Source: an uncultured Eubacteriales bacterium
Lineage (GTDB): Bacteria > Bacillota_A > Clostridia > Peptostreptococcales > Anaerovoracaceae
Length of the DNA stretch: 5,912 nt
Assembly: GCA_902774195.1 (NCBI GenBank)
Contig: CACYHM010000066.1
Location: 1-5,912 of the forward strand
Direction of reading: 5' to 3'
Under the pieces are notes generated by a model. It had not been told where the DNA came from and searched no databases. It worked only from the letters and a program-made list of their open reading frames with translations. Below are positions 1-5,365 of this stretch, piece after piece; position 1 is the stretch's first letter, and the number at the start of each line of letters is the position of its first letter. The position numbers were made by a program, and so were the translations under genes.

Positions 1-2
1 GG

Positions 3-281
3 CAGGGCGTACACGATGTTATAGGAGTATTCTGGAAGGACGAAGAGGACTTCGAAAGCGAGTGCCCGAGACTCGGAAACGCCGCGGGAATGAAGATTTA
101 CCGCCGGGATCTGAAGATAAACAGCTACGCATGGTCGATAGCCGGAAAGCTCGACGAGGGAGTCAGGCTAAGGGTCACTGAGGCGGTCGATGAGTCGGAC
201 ATGACGGAATGCCCGGACTGCGGCATGCTGAATCCGAAGGGAACTCCTTATTGCCTCGAGTGCGGATGTGAGTTAGAATAA
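3..281 (+). CDS. C-terminal part of a zinc-ribbon protein (5' end outside window)
   Basis: The frame is open from the left edge to a TAA at 279-281, so only the last 92 codons are visible. An ATG at 90 lies in this frame, but I see no ribosome binding site before it, and coding-like sequence continues upstream, so it is probably an internal methionine. The C-terminus carries a CPDCG...YCLECG pair, a CX2C-X10-CX2C pattern that fits a small structural zinc ribbon binding one Zn(II). Upstream of it is a mixed, moderately charged segment with no membrane helix. Such ribbons are appended to many unrelated Firmicute proteins, so no function is assigned. It lies 41 bases ahead of the next gene on the same strand with no terminator visible between them, so the two may be co-transcribed. 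Confidence 0.75.
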   Translation, partial: QGVHDVIGVFWKDEEDFESECPRLGNAAGMKIYRRDLKINSYAWSIAGKLDEGVRLRVTEAVDESDMTECPDCGMLNPKGTPYCLECGCELE

Positions 282-322
282 GCGAGTTAGAAATCGGAAA
301 AACCAGGAGAAAGAGGCCGGAA

Positions 323-1039
323 ATGGCAGAGAAAAAAACCAGAAACCAAGCTGAAGAAGTAAAGGATAACGCAAAAATAGAACCTGCTGAAGAGACCGGA
401 AAGGAAGTCCCTGAAGAGGCAAAGCCGGAAACAACCGAAGATAAGGAACTTCGCACTTCGACAGAAAACAACAGAAAGAAAAAGGCCGAGCGCAGGGAAG
501 CCAAGGCAGCCCGCAAAGAGGCCAACATGGTCGAAGAGAAAAAGAGAAGACCGAATAACGGCCTTATCGCTCTTCTGATCTTCGGAGTCCTGATCGGCAT
601 GTTCGCATTCATCTGGGGGTACAATTACTTCCAGAAGGCTGAGTCGATCGAGAAGTACATGGAAGACAACGGCATGGCCGAACTGTACAGCCGCTTTGCG
701 ATCGATGAGTATACGACCGCGGCGGTCAAGGCCGAGGGAAACACTATAAAGATAGTGATAAAAATCGCGGACAACGCTCCTAAGGATGCCGTAAGCAAGT
801 ACAAGGGCAAGGAGGGCGAAAAGAACCTCAAGGACATAGGCGCGTATTACCTTACAGCTTTCAAGCCTGAGACAAGAGGCTTCGGCGGAGAGGCGAAGAT
901 CCTGGCCAAGCAGGGCGAAAAGAGGATCAACTACGTGAAGATGACGTACCGCGAAGCTAAGAAATACGTCAAGGATGCCGAGAAGAAAGCCAAAGAGGAG
1001 GCTGAGAACGGAGGCGGCTCCGGAGACAGCGGAGAATAG
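323..1039 (+). CDS. Membrane-anchored protein of unknown function with a charged cytoplasmic tail and an extracytoplasmic domain
   Basis: The 238-residue protein starts at an ATG preceded by AGGAGA at 305-310. Residues 1-78 are hydrophilic, very rich in Glu and Lys, and probably disordered. Residues about 80-102 form one strongly hydrophobic helix, flanked inside by KKRRPNN, which predicts an N-in, C-out topology. Residues about 105-212 look like one small folded domain: a helix starting SIEKYMEDNGMAEL, then strands with VKAEGNTIKIVIKI. The last 25 residues are a Lys/Glu helix ending in a Gly/Ser tail. The domain loosely recalls small Firmicute domains of the DUF4854 kind; this is memory of the pattern, not a search result. 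No catalytic motif, lipobox or signal peptidase site is visible. Function is unknown. It follows the zinc-ribbon gene and ends at a shared terminator. Confidence 0.85.
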   Translation: MAEKKTRNQAEEVKDNAKIEPAEETGKEVPEEAKPETTEDKELRTSTENNRKKKAERREAKAARKEANMVEEKKRRPNNGLIALLIFGVLIGMFAFIWGYNYFQKAESIEKYMEDNGMAELYSRFAIDEYTTAAVKAEGNTIKIVIKIADNAPKDAVSKYKGKEGEKNLKDIGAYYLTAFKPETRGFGGEAKILAKQGEKRINYVKMTYREAKKYVKDAEKKAKEEAENGGGSGDSGE

Positions 1040-1052
1040 GATATAAAAAACG

Positions 1053-1080
1053 GATGCATGGGATCGGTGTCCCGTGCATC
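1053..1080. terminator. Bidirectional Rho-independent terminator between convergent genes
   Basis: Eleven-base arms at 1053-1063 and 1070-1080 (GATGCATGGGA and TCCCGTGCATC) pair with one G-U wobble around a six-base loop. On the plus strand the stem is followed by TTTTATTTGTTT. On the minus strand it is followed by CGTTTTTTATAT, from the A-run at 1045-1050. It lies between the stop of the membrane protein gene (1039) and the stop of the convergent response regulator (1113), so it can serve both. Confidence 0.85.
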
Positions 1081-1112
1081 TTTTATTTGTTTCATATACC
1101 GGCGGCCCCGGC

Positions 1113-1802
1113 TTACTGGACGGTGAAGCGGTATCCGAGGCCGCGGACCGTGATAAGGTATTTAGGGTTCGACGGATCGTCTTCTATCTTCTGGCGGAGC
1201 CTGTTGACATACACCATGATGGCGTTCTCATCGATGATGGTCTCGCCCCAGATGACGCTGTAGATCATGTCTTTTGAGAAGATGTGATCCACGTTGTCGA
1301 TGAAGAGCTTGATCATCGAGTTCTCTTTGGCCGACAGAGGTATCTCGACGTCGTTCTTGTAGAATCTCAGCGTCGAGGTGTTGTATGTGAACGGGCCGGC
1401 CTCGATGATGTTGCTTCTGCTCTGCGGAGAGGTCTCGCGGCTCCTCCTGATGAGGGCCTTGGCCTTCGCCACCAGAGTGACCGGATTGAAAGGCTTGGTG
1501 ATATAGTCGTCGGCGCCTATCTCAAGTCCGTACAGAGCATCCTGATCCTCTTTGCGGCCGCTTACGACCATGACCGGAGTCGTGAGGCCCTTTGACCTTA
1601 TGCGCTGTATGACCTCAAAGCCGTTGATGCCTCTCATGTTGATGTCCAGCAGGATCAGATCGTATTTGTTGACCTCGAGCAGCTCGAGCGCCGCTTCTCC
1701 GCTGATGGCCAGATCGTTCTCGATCCCGTTGTTCTTGAGAGCCTTGTGGAGCATAGTCAGTATCGCTTTGTCGTCATCCACTACCAGGACTTTGTCTGCC
1801 AT
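1113..1802 (-). CDS. OmpR/PhoB-family response regulator
   Basis: This 229-residue two-component regulator is a cytoplasmic DNA-binding protein, presumably activated by phosphotransfer from a sensor kinase. The receiver domain (about 3-120) has the acidic pair D9/D10, phospho-acceptor D53 in LILLDINMRG, switch residue S81 in VVSG and K103 in TKPF. The C-terminal winged helix (about 135-229) has a recognition-helix region NAIMVYVNRLRQKIE and the family's closing RGLGYRF wing. All key residues and the usual family length are present. The frame is open 20 codons further upstream, but ATG 1802 is chosen because AGGAGG lies five bases before it and the receiver begins immediately (MADKVLVVDDD). 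It diverges from the histidine kinase frame at 1942, its most likely partner; the target genes are unknown. Confidence 0.96.
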   Translation of the reverse strand: MADKVLVVDDDKAILTMLHKALKNNGIENDLAISGEAALELLEVNKYDLILLDINMRGINGFEVIQRIRSKGLTTPVMVVSGRKEDQDALYGLEIGADDYITKPFNPVTLVAKAKALIRRSRETSPQSRSNIIEAGPFTYNTSTLRFYKNDVEIPLSAKENSMIKLFIDNVDHIFSKDMIYSVIWGETIIDENAIMVYVNRLRQKIEDDPSNPKYLITVRGLGYRFTVQ

Positions 1803-1807
1803 TTTTT

Positions 1808-1813
1808 CCTCCT
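1808..1813 (-). promoter_or_regulatory. Ribosome binding site fixing the response regulator start
   Basis: On the minus strand a perfect AGGAGG sits five A residues before ATG 1802. This decides against the longer open frame starting at 1862, whose extra N-terminal residues do not fit a receiver domain. Confidence 0.85.
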
Positions 1814-1854
1814 CGCTGTATGCCGGATGGTCTCGCGACCCAATACATACATAT

Positions 1855-1863
1855 ATTATCACA
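1855..1863 (-). promoter_or_regulatory. Probable extended -10 promoter element for the response regulator
   Basis: Minus strand reads TGTGATAAT: a TG-extended -10 with a GATAAT hexamer (5 of 6 matches to TATAAT). A -35 at 17-base spacing is poor (CCTACA). Transcription would start near 1848, giving a leader of about 45 bases with the AGGAGG near its end. This is pattern matching only. Confidence 0.45.
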
Positions 1864-1900
1864 CTTAAAACACAATATGTAGGTTTTTGTCGTTCTTATA

Positions 1901-1909
1901 TGGTAGAAT
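1901..1909 (+). promoter_or_regulatory. Probable extended -10 promoter element for the histidine kinase
   Basis: TGGTAGAAT combines a TG extension with a TAGAAT hexamer (5 of 6 matches). No convincing -35 is present; T-rich DNA at 1884-1888 is the nearest candidate area. Transcription would start near 1916, about 26 bases before the TTG start. The element lies about 40 bases from the regulator's divergent -10, so one bound protein could influence both. Confidence 0.5.
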
Positions 1910-1929
1910 ATTCAGCGGAATATCCATCG
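1906..1929. repeat. 12-base tandem direct repeat over the kinase promoter and start site
   Basis: Two adjacent copies, GAATATTCAGCG (1906-1917) and GAATATCCATCG (1918-1929), match at 10 of 12 positions. The array overlaps the -10 hexamer and predicted start site and abuts the Shine-Dalgarno. OmpR-family regulators are known to bind tandem direct repeats spaced about one helical turn, so this is a candidate operator. That role is an inference. Confidence 0.4.
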
Positions 1930-1933
1930 GAGG
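1929..1933 (+). promoter_or_regulatory. Ribosome binding site selecting a TTG start
   Basis: GGAGG lies eight bases before TTG 1942. A TGA at 1936-1938 is in the same frame, so no upstream start is possible. The first downstream in-frame ATG lies beyond the first membrane helix. Together these make the TTG start firm. Confidence 0.85.
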
Positions 1934-1941
1934 TGTGAGGA

Positions 1942-2805
1942 TTGAAGGACAGGATCTTCAGCAACAGGAAAGTTTATATCACGGCTATCGTCGTTGCGGT
2001 GGCGCTCATAGCGGTCGGCATATTCGGCGTCTGGCGCGCTTTCGCCCGCTTCGATGAAAGCACGCTGACCGAAAAGGACGGCCAGATCTACAGCCTGATG
2101 CGCTCCGACGATATCAACATCGAGAATTCCATAAAAGCCTTTGAGCGAGAGGCGGAGATATTCCTGAGCCGCCAGCTGCTGCAGGAGGCTCTTCGCGTCT
2201 GGGAAAATGAAGATGACGTTTCCGATCTTCAGGACTTCATAAGCAACAATACTCTGAGGAACAACCCGGTCTATGCGGACATGGTCGTGATGAACGGCAG
2301 CGGCATAGTGCTCTCTGCTACCGGAAAAACGGACTATGATTTCATAACGGCAAGGGATGCCAACGGGATGAGGCTGTGCCGCGATGCGGACGGCAGGTAC
2401 TATCTCGCATACGAGACTGACGGGGCCGGAGGCATCAGCTACGGGTCGCTGATCGATCTGTCTCAGCTGTACATGACGGCTGTAGGCATCAATCCGGAAA
2501 AGCAGGTCATGCTGATCGACAGCACTACCAACGTGATGCTCACGGCCGGCGATGAAAACGTCATCGTCAAGACGACCTCCGAGGAGGCGGACGGGACCAC
2601 GGCGGCATGCAGAGACTATCTGCTCAGATGCCAGCAGTCAGGCGCGTCCGGAGGCGTTTCGATGGATCTTAAGGATGCAGAGGGGAATACCTATACTGCG
2701 AGGATGGTCGCCCAGCCGAGCGGAAGCACGGTCAACGGCGAGTTCGCGATGGGAGTCATGATCAACTTCGAGGAAGCCATAGCCCCGTCGAGAGAAGCGG
2801 CCTAG
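1942..2805 (+). CDS. N-terminal sensor half of the split histidine kinase
   Basis: This 287-residue product starts at TTG 1942 and ends at the premature TAG. A short basic N-terminus is followed by a membrane helix at about 11-31 (ITAIVVAVALIAVGIFGVW). The rest would lie outside the membrane. The outer region has an N-terminal helical part (about 35-105), then segments such as YADMVVMNGSGIVLSATG and QVMLIDSTTNVMLTAG. These resemble strands of Cache/PDC-type double sensor domains. The ligand is unknown and the Cache reading is an inference from pattern. Alone, it would be a membrane-tethered sensor with no signalling output. It ends at the point where the second membrane helix should begin, so it is unlikely to be a natural full-length protein. 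Confidence 0.6.
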   Translation: MKDRIFSNRKVYITAIVVAVALIAVGIFGVWRAFARFDESTLTEKDGQIYSLMRSDDINIENSIKAFEREAEIFLSRQLLQEALRVWENEDDVSDLQDFISNNTLRNNPVYADMVVMNGSGIVLSATGKTDYDFITARDANGMRLCRDADGRYYLAYETDGAGGISYGSLIDLSQLYMTAVGINPEKQVMLIDSTTNVMLTAGDENVIVKTTSEEADGTTAACRDYLLRCQQSGASGGVSMDLKDAEGNTYTARMVAQPSGSTVNGEFAMGVMINFEEAIAPSREAA

Positions 2806-2841
2806 GCGATACTCATCTGCGGCGGACTTGCCATCATAGGA

Positions 2842-3786
2842 GTGCTGGGACTGCTCTTCCTGCTTCTCTTCATGAGCCGCGCCAATGCGAGCAGCTCGGA
2901 AGAGGTGAACGTGCTCAAGAAGAAGAACGAGGCGCTCGAGGAGATCAACCGGAAGATGCAGGCGCTGACGCATCATCAGAGGCTTGAGACCATAGGGACG
3001 ATGACGGCCAGTATCGCTCACGACTTCAACAACCTGCTTACCCCGATAATGGGCTACAGTATAATGACGATGGAGATGCTTCCGCCCGACGCGACAGACC
3101 TTCAGGAGAACCTTCTCGAAGTCTACAACGCCTCGGTCAAGGCAAAGGATATAGTCACCAGACTCTCCGAACTGAGCAAGAAGGGCAGCGAAGAGAAATA
3201 CAGCGATGTGGACATAGACGAGACGATACAGAGCGCGCTCAAGGTCACTCTGCCGGCAAAGCCTAAAAACGTCGAGGTCAAGGCGCGCTTCGGAGCTGAA
3301 GGGACCATGATCAGAGCGGACCGCACCCAGATATCCCAGCTCGTTATGAACATAGTGCTCAACGCCTACGATGCCATGAGGGAAAAAGGCGGAACCATCA
3401 TGGTCTCGACCAGAAGGGCCGGCGATGAGATCCTGATGAGGTTCAAAGACACCGGCTGCGGCATGGACGCCGAGACCGTGACCAAGATATTCGATCCGTT
3501 CTATACCACCAAGGAGTCGGGCAAGGGCACAGGGCTCGGTCTGGCTATAGTTGCGCAGATAGTCGAGACGCACGGAGGCAGGATCTACGTGGACACCGAG
3601 CCGGGCAAAGGCACCGAGTTCAGGATCTCGCTTCCTGTCGCCGGTACCGACATCGAGACCCCTGCTTGGGGCCCTAACGGCGAGGGCAAATTCGACACCA
3701 AGCGATACAGCGCAAACATCTTCAGAAGGGAACTCGCTAAGGCCGAGGCCGAGCGGAGGAGACTCGAAGAAGAAGCGGATAAGTAG
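2842..3786 (+). CDS. C-terminal kinase half of the split sensor histidine kinase
   Basis: This segment holds the catalytic part: autophosphorylation on histidine using ATP, then transfer to a response regulator. Counting from GTG 2842, the end of the TM2 helix is at 1-10, a Lys/Glu coiled coil at about 20-42, the H-box ASIAHDFNNLL with H60, N-box MNIVLNAYDAM at 169-179, G1 box DTGCGMD at 203-209, F box IFDPFYTT at 216-223 and G2 box GKGTGLGLAIV at 227-237. All kinase motifs are intact. A charged tail follows to residue 314. The GTG at 2842 is only the first possible start codon after the TAG and falls inside TM2. The next ATG, at 2872, has no Shine-Dalgarno. Independent translation is therefore doubtful, and this is best read as the 3' part of the kinase frame starting at 1942. 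Confidence 0.65.
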   Translation: MLGLLFLLLFMSRANASSSEEVNVLKKKNEALEEINRKMQALTHHQRLETIGTMTASIAHDFNNLLTPIMGYSIMTMEMLPPDATDLQENLLEVYNASVKAKDIVTRLSELSKKGSEEKYSDVDIDETIQSALKVTLPAKPKNVEVKARFGAEGTMIRADRTQISQLVMNIVLNAYDAMREKGGTIMVSTRRAGDEILMRFKDTGCGMDAETVTKIFDPFYTTKESGKGTGLGLAIVAQIVETHGGRIYVDTEPGKGTEFRISLPVAGTDIETPAWGPNGEGKFDTKRYSANIFRRELAKAEAERRRLEEEADK

Positions 3787-3792
3787 GTGCAG

Positions 3793-3831
3793 AAGGGGAC
3801 CGGAAGGATATTCCTCAGGGGTCCCCTTTTT
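3793..3831 (+). terminator. Rho-independent terminator of the histidine kinase
   Basis: Nine-base arms AAGGGGACC (3793-3801) and GGTCCCCTT (3820-3828) pair perfectly. The intervening sequence can form a small inner hairpin (AGGA/TCCT), and the outer stem ends in a run of five Ts at 3827-3831. It begins seven bases after the kinase stop codon and insulates the kinase from acetate kinase. Confidence 0.9.
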
Positions 3832-3888
3832 GCTGCCCGGTTTACGCAAAAAAGTACACAGAACAGCCAAGATTTATCAGTATCGTTG

Positions 3889-3897
3889 TGGTATACT
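3889..3897 (+). promoter_or_regulatory. Probable extended -10 promoter of acetate kinase
   Basis: TGGTATACT is a TG-extended -10 with TATACT (5 of 6 matches). The -35 region is weak. Transcription would start near 3904, giving a leader of about 66 bases. The element sits inside a short inverted repeat, GTATA-CTA-TATAC (3891-3903), and uses the same TGG plus hexamer form as the kinase promoter. Confidence 0.55.
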
Positions 3898-3910
3898 ATA
3901 TACGGCTTTT

Positions 3911-3925
3911 TTCGGCTGTGCCGAA
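3911..3925 (+). other. Small hairpin in the acetate kinase leader
   Basis: TTCGGC (3911-3916) and GCCGAA (3920-3925) pair perfectly around a three-base loop. A T-run precedes the stem but none follows it, so it is not a standard terminator. It may stabilise the mRNA 5' end or have no role. Confidence 0.35.
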
Positions 3926-3969
3926 CATCAAAACTGACAGCAAAAAAATATTTGAAAGGAAATCAAGAC

Positions 3970-5166
3970 ATGATCATTCTGGTAGTCAACACAGGAAGTT
4001 CTTCCCTTAAATATCAGCTGATCGACATGGACAATGAGTCCGTGCTCGCAAAGGGACTTTGCGAGAGGATCGGTCTGGACGGTCACATGAACTACAAGAC
4101 CGACAAGGGTACTGTATTCGACAAGGATATCGCGCTTCCGGATCACGGAGTTGCGATGCAGCTCGTAATCGACGCTCTTACAGATAAGGAGCACGGAGTT
4201 ATCTCCGGCATGGACGAGATCGGCGCTGTAGGCCACAGGATCGTACAGGGCGGTTACATCTTCGACAAGTCCGAACTCATCACAGACGAGGTCGAGGCCG
4301 GCATCGAAGAGCTCTGCACTCTCGGACCTCTCCACAACCCGCCTGCACTCGTAGGTATCAGAGCCTGCAAGAAGGTTCTCCCGAACACTCCTGGAGTAGT
4401 TGTGTTCGATACGACGTTCCACAGGACCATGGCGGATGAGTGCAAATACTATGCCATCCCGTGGGAATACGCCGAGAAGTATCACGTACAGAGGTACGGA
4501 GCTCACGGCACGAGCCACAGATACGTGGCTGAAAGGTGCGCCGAGCTCATGGGCGGCGACCCTGAGAAGCTCAACATCATCACATGCCACCTCGGCAACG
4601 GTTCGTCCATAAGCGCCGTAAAAGGCGGCAAGTGCTACGACACATCGATGGGTCTGACGCCGCTCGAAGGTCTCGTGATGGGTACGCGCTGCGGTTCGAT
4701 CGACCCGACGGTCGTAAGCTTCATCTATGAGCAGACAGGCATGCCTGTAAAAGAGATCACGGACATGATGACAAAGAAGTCCGGACTCCTGGCAGTTTCC
4801 GAGATATCCGGCGACTGCAGAGATATCTGTGAAGCAGAGGCAAAGGGCAACAAGAAGGCCCACATCGCCAGAGAGATGCTGCTCAGATCCGTCAGGAGAT
4901 TCATCGGCGCATACGCTGCCGAGCTCGGACACGTCGACGCGATGGTATTCACAGCCGGCATCGGCGAGAACGACATCGAGCTGAGAGAAAAGGTCACCGA
5001 TTATCTCGGGTTCATGGGCGTGACCATCGACAAAGAGAAGAACAACTGCAGAGGCGAAGAAGTCGAGATCACCGGCAAGGACTCCAAAGTCAGAGTGTTC
5101 ATCATTCCTACACAGGAAGAGCTGATGATAGCGCGCGATACCAAGGCTATCGTCGAAGCTCTGTAG
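3970..5166 (+). CDS. ackA: Acetate kinase
   Basis: This 398-residue cytoplasmic enzyme interconverts acetyl phosphate plus ADP and acetate plus ATP. It is the ATP-yielding last step of acetate fermentation. The N-terminal VVNTGSSSLKY contains N7. Family active-site residues map to R90 in GHRIVQGG, D147 in VFDTTFH, H179 in AHGTSH, R240 in MGTRCGSIDP and E383 in IPTQEEL, each one lower than in the Methanosarcina enzyme after N7. The nucleotide-site pieces CHLGNGSS and FTAGIGEND are present. Length is normal. ATG 3970 is chosen over a longer open frame because AAAGGA lies at 3955-3960 and the family N-terminus begins exactly there. Two motif residues differ from the common form: GHRxVHGG has Gln for His, and IPTNEE has Gln for Asn. 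Phosphotransacetylase is not adjacent; PFOR is downstream. Confidence 0.98.
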   Translation: MIILVVNTGSSSLKYQLIDMDNESVLAKGLCERIGLDGHMNYKTDKGTVFDKDIALPDHGVAMQLVIDALTDKEHGVISGMDEIGAVGHRIVQGGYIFDKSELITDEVEAGIEELCTLGPLHNPPALVGIRACKKVLPNTPGVVVFDTTFHRTMADECKYYAIPWEYAEKYHVQRYGAHGTSHRYVAERCAELMGGDPEKLNIITCHLGNGSSISAVKGGKCYDTSMGLTPLEGLVMGTRCGSIDPTVVSFIYEQTGMPVKEITDMMTKKSGLLAVSEISGDCRDICEAEAKGNKKAHIAREMLLRSVRRFIGAYAAELGHVDAMVFTAGIGENDIELREKVTDYLGFMGVTIDKEKNNCRGEEVEITGKDSKVRVFIIPTQEELMIARDTKAIVEAL

Positions 5167-5177
5167 TACGGCTCGAT

Positions 5178-5276
5178 ATTTTCCGTCATGCGTCGTTGCG
5201 CTCGTAAATCGCTCACTTACGTACTTCTGTGTACGCGCGTTCACGATTTGCTCGTGCGCCTCGCCTGACGAAAAAT
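5178..5276. repeat. 99-base imperfect inverted repeat downstream of acetate kinase
   Basis: The ends pair as ATTTTCCGTCA (5178-5188) with TGACGAAAAAT (5266-5276), one mismatch. Inside, GCG/CGC (5190-5192 with 5262-5264), GCGC (5198-5201 with 5256-5259), AAATCG/CGATTT (5206-5211 with 5244-5249) and CGTAC/GTACG (5220-5224 with 5231-5235) also pair. The arms can instead fold locally: CGTAA/TTACG (5203-5207 with 5217-5221) and CACGA/TCGTG (5242-5246 with 5252-5256). No coding potential is evident. It looks like a dispersed intergenic repeat or MITE-like element and may also help end the acetate kinase transcript. Confidence 0.6.
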
Positions 5277-5281
5277 CTCTT

Positions 5282-5297
5282 CGCCGCAAGGGCGGCG
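5282..5297 (+). terminator. GC hairpin, possible acetate kinase transcript end
   Basis: CGCCGC (5282-5287) and GCGGCG (5292-5297) form six G-C pairs around an AAGG loop. No T-run follows (CATAATAACGG), so it is not a textbook Rho-independent terminator. It could act as a 3' stabilising hairpin or belong to the neighbouring repeat. Confidence 0.3.
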
Positions 5298-5307
5298 CAT
5301 AATAACG

Positions 5308-5352
5308 GAAATAATTATTTCACCATATATTATTTCAAAAAAGTACTTTTTT
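5308..5352. promoter_or_regulatory. AT-rich promoter region of PFOR with two perfect palindromes
   Basis: GAAATAATTATTTC (5308-5321) and AAAAAAGTACTTTTTT (5337-5352) are perfect palindromes with centres 30 bases apart, close to three helical turns. Between them CATATATTATT offers -10-like hexamers (TATATT at 5326, TATTAT at 5328), but no good -35 is visible, so the promoter is not pinned down. The spacing and symmetry suit a dimeric repressor or activator site; this is inference. Confidence 0.4.
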
Positions 5353-5365
5353 ACTTATCACTTAA

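Larger units (their letters stand above)
1942..3786 (+). pseudogene. Sensor histidine kinase frame interrupted by an in-frame TAG
   Basis: Read through the TAG at 2803-2805, this is one continuous frame of 614 codons with the order of a membrane sensor kinase. TM1 is at about 11-31, an extracytoplasmic sensor at about 34-285, TM2 at 289-316, a short coiled coil, the H-box with H360, and the catalytic ATPase core. Both halves share one frame with no indel, and TM2 starts on the codon after the TAG, so the stop is a point nonsense change, a base error or a readthrough site. I see no ribosome binding site suited to restart just downstream. TAG also ends three other frames here (1039, 3786, 5166), which argues against its reassignment as a sense codon. 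The H-box IAHDFNNLL resembles NtrB-like (HPK4-type) kinases. It diverges from the OmpR-type regulator and ends before a strong terminator. Confidence 0.75.

Noticed and set aside
1803..1862. A longer response regulator starting at 1862 on the minus strand
   Set aside because: The extra 20 residues precede the receiver fold, run through the AGGAGG ribosome site and overlap the likely promoter.
2842..2844. GTG at 2842 as a genuine start of a separate kinase gene
   Set aside because: It lies inside the second membrane helix, the purines just before it (AGGA at 2838-2841) abut the codon and cannot act as its ribosome site, and the preceding codons continue the same hydrophobic helix in frame.
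2638..3870. A 410-codon open frame on the minus strand opposite the kinase core
   Set aside because: The plus strand carries all histidine kinase motifs. The antisense product is low in recognisable structure and would run across the kinase terminator.
3928..5289. A 453-codon open frame on the minus strand opposite acetate kinase
   Set aside because: The plus strand encodes a full acetate kinase with all active-site residues. The antisense frame has no recognisable domain and follows from the codon bias of a strongly expressed gene.
5308..5321. A Rex redox-repressor operator upstream of PFOR
   Set aside because: Rex sites have TTGTGAA-type arms separated by four bases. Here the GAA and TTC blocks are eight bases apart and the outer TTGT/ACAA parts are missing.
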